A stretch of DNA of 7,347 nt from an uncultured Acidimicrobiaceae bacterium. Lineage in GTDB: Bacteria > Actinomycetota > Acidimicrobiia > Acidimicrobiales > Ilumatobacteraceae. Where the stretch lies: the NCBI GenBank assembly GCA_903934195.1, contig CAIZMV010000168.1, positions 1-7,347 on the forward strand. The letters run 5' to 3'. How positions within the stretch are numbered: position 1 is the first letter of the stretch; each line of letters begins with the position of its first letter. Under the pieces are notes generated by a model that was not told where the DNA came from, ran no database searches, and saw only the letters and a list, made by a program, of their open reading frames with translations. Shown here piece after piece: positions 6,127-7,347 of this stretch. Made by a program: the position numbers and the translations under genes.

Positions 6127-6131
6127 AGGAG
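6127..6131 (+). promoter_or_regulatory. Shine-Dalgarno site deciding the b' start
   Basis: AGGAG lies five bases upstream of ATG 6137. It is the only strong site near the 5' end of this frame, so it supports the long N-terminal version of b' over internal GTG or CTG codons and over the upstream TTG at 6110. Confidence 0.75.
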
Positions 6132-6136
6132 CTGAA

Positions 6137-6784
6137 ATGCCGACTGCGATAGTCACCCAATCGAGCGGACAAATTGTCCACGTTCGGCTGGTGTCATCAG
6201 ACACCACCGATACAACCGTTGCCCCAGAGGCAGTAGCTCTTGCCGCCGAATCAGGCACAGGAGCTGCTGAAACGACGGCGGTAGTTGCTGCACCGAACCC
6301 AATCGCGCCAACACCAAAAGAAATCTTTTGGTCGGCCGGTTCGTTCTTCGTGCTGCTCATCGTCATGCGCTACTACCTCTTTCCTAAGTTGAAAAAGGGA
6401 ATGGTTGCTCGTTACGACGACATTCGCAGCGACATTGAAGGTGCTGATTCTGTGAAGGCAGCAGCTCAGACTGATGTTGCTGGTTACGAAAAGCAGTTAG
6501 CTGCTGTTCGCGTTGAAGCTGCGGGCCGTATTGATGCCGCTCGCCAAACTGTCGACGCAGAACGCAACGCTCAGCTTGCTCAAGTAAATGCTCGTATCGC
6601 ATCGGCTCGCGCTGATGCCGAGGCAAAGACATCAGCAGCTCGCGCTGCTGCTCAAGGTCAAGTCGCTGCAGCAGTTGCACAAGTTGCAACAAAAGCAGCA
6701 ACCATGGCTTCTGGTCGTACGCCCGATGCGTCTGTTGTGCAAGCAGCAGTTGCATCAGCAATGGAAAGCGCAGGTTCACGATGA
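6137..6784 (+). CDS. atpF: F1Fo ATP synthase subunit b' (first of two b-type subunits)
   Basis: The 215-residue protein has one membrane helix (about 63-81) followed by LFPKLKKGMVARYDDIR and a long Ala/Arg/Glu/Gln-rich coiled-coil helix (about 95-190), the plan of the peripheral stalk b subunits that hold F1 to subunit a. Being the first of two tandem b genes, directly after atpE, it is called b' by analogy with cyanobacteria and alphaproteobacteria. ATG 6137 follows AGGAG (6127-6131) at five bases; the frame is open to TTG 6110, but that codon has no binding site. With this start, about 61 residues rich in Ala, Thr and Val precede the membrane helix, far more than usual, and they would face outside. 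No signal peptide is seen. The stop overlaps the next gene as ATGA (6781-6784). Weak conservation makes the b/b' label less certain than the b-family call. Confidence 0.85.
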   Translation: MPTAIVTQSSGQIVHVRLVSSDTTDTTVAPEAVALAAESGTGAAETTAVVAAPNPIAPTPKEIFWSAGSFFVLLIVMRYYLFPKLKKGMVARYDDIRSDIEGADSVKAAAQTDVAGYEKQLAAVRVEAAGRIDAARQTVDAERNAQLAQVNARIASARADAEAKTSAARAAAQGQVAAAVAQVATKAATMASGRTPDASVVQAAVASAMESAGSR

Positions 6785-7338
6785 ACTCTCTCGTCTCAGT
6801 TTTTGTCGCTGCCTCAGAAGGGGGAGTGCCAACTTACGAAACTCACCACTGGCTTCTTCCTGAAACAGCTGAAATCATCTACGGAGGTCTTGCTTCTGTC
6901 CTTGTTATCAGTGCGTTGGCGAAGTTCGCTGGCCCAATGATCAAGAAGTCACTTGCTGCTCGTACCGAGCGCATTCAAGGTGACATCGACAACGCTCGCA
7001 ACACACGTGCTAATGCCGAAGTTGAAGCGTCACGTATTCGTACCGCACTTGGTGACATCAACACAGAGCGCTCACGCATTCTTGCTGAAGCCGATACTCA
7101 AGCTGCTGCAGTTCTCGCTGAAGGCCGCACTCGTGTAGCCGCAGAAATGGCTGACATCGAAGCAAAGGCAATGTCTGACATTGCAAATGCTGCTGGTCGT
7201 GTTGGCGATGAACTTCGCGCTGAAATTTCTCGCTTGTCTGCAGTCGCTATCGAGCGCGTTGTTGCAAGCACAGTGAACGACAGTGTTCGTCAAGATCTCA
7301 TTGAGAACTTCATTAGCAAAGTAGGGGCATCACGATGA
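6781..7338 (+). CDS. atpF: F1Fo ATP synthase subunit b (second b-type subunit)
   Basis: The 185-residue protein has a short N-terminal stretch with THHWLLPE (21-28), a membrane helix (about 31-50), the sequence GPMIKKSLAARTERIQGDID (51-70) typical of the b-subunit neck, and a charged coiled coil to about residue 160. The C-terminal block RLSAVAIERVVASTV...LIENFISKVG (151-182) resembles the delta-contacting end of b subunits. It is expected to pair with b' as a heterodimeric peripheral stalk. The protein ends at a normal b length, so it is not the b-delta fusion found in mycobacteria. ATG 6781 overlaps the b' stop (ATGA), and its own stop overlaps the next ATG in the same manner (7335-7338), implying tight translational coupling along the stalk genes. 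Confidence 0.92.
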   Translation: MNSLVSVFVAASEGGVPTYETHHWLLPETAEIIYGGLASVLVISALAKFAGPMIKKSLAARTERIQGDIDNARNTRANAEVEASRIRTALGDINTERSRILAEADTQAAAVLAEGRTRVAAEMADIEAKAMSDIANAAGRVGDELRAEISRLSAVAIERVVASTVNDSVRQDLIENFISKVGASR

Positions 7339-7347
7339 GTCAAGCAA
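7335..7347 (+). CDS. atpH: start of the next atp gene, probably subunit delta (partial)
   Basis: Only ATG and three further codons (MSQA) are visible before the window ends. The start overlaps the b stop as ATGA, and AGGGG (7323-7327) lies seven bases upstream. The delta assignment comes solely from the usual order a-c-b-delta-alpha-gamma-beta-epsilon; the visible sequence does not test it. Confidence 0.45.

Noticed and set aside
6384..6779. 131-codon Gln/Leu-rich frame opposite the b' coiled coil
   Set aside because: It is the predictable complement of repeated GCx/CGx codons in the coiled-coil gene and shows no independent coding signals.
1..7347. A defence system, mobile element, CRISPR array or biosynthetic novelty
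   Set aside because: Almost all bases are accounted for by recognisable housekeeping genes and short spacers; no repeats, transposase, integrase, nuclease or RNA-gene signatures were seen on either strand.

Overview
The window reads as ordinary chromosomal core DNA from a high-level actinobacterial lineage of moderate G+C. Three things point there: a divergent thiolase-like protein of the type common in actinobacteria, a Mycobacterium-type ribose-5-phosphate isomerase B active site, and a GlcNAc-1-phosphate transferase directly upstream of the ATP synthase operon, as in mycobacteria. Two separate b-type ATP synthase subunits and the absence of a b-delta fusion argue against Mycobacterium. An acidimicrobial relative is my best guess, but that is inference.

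Layout. Bases 1-1227 (minus strand) hold a thiolase-like gene that runs off the left edge. A 48-base divergent spacer (1228-1275) separates it from a plus-strand series that fills the rest of the window. First come rpiB and glyA, joined by a TAATG overlap. A 43-base gap follows, then a polyprenyl-phosphate GlcNAc-1-phosphate transferase (wecA/rfe type). A roughly 100-base leader carries a candidate promoter. The F1Fo ATP synthase operon then runs AtpZ-like, AtpI-like, a (atpB), c (atpE), b' and b. The first four codons of the next gene, presumably delta, end the window.

How the genes work together. The right half encodes the complete Fo membrane sector (a, c, b', b) plus two small assembly or ion-handling proteins; the F1 genes should follow to the right. 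Translational coupling is dense: ATGA overlaps join AtpZ/AtpI, b'/b and b/next gene. The c-subunit gene, whose product is needed in many copies, instead stands apart, with a strong Shine-Dalgarno site, a G-free leader and an 11-bp hairpin across its stop codon. The left half covers pentose phosphate isomerisation, one-carbon metabolism and the lipid-linked step of cell-envelope glycan synthesis.

I found no mobile element, CRISPR array, tRNA, rRNA or defence-like system. The most unusual items are the roughly 60-residue extracytoplasmic N-terminal extension of b', the atpE stop-codon hairpin, the thiolase-like protein without the usual catalytic residues, and a cluster of apparently leaderless start sites.
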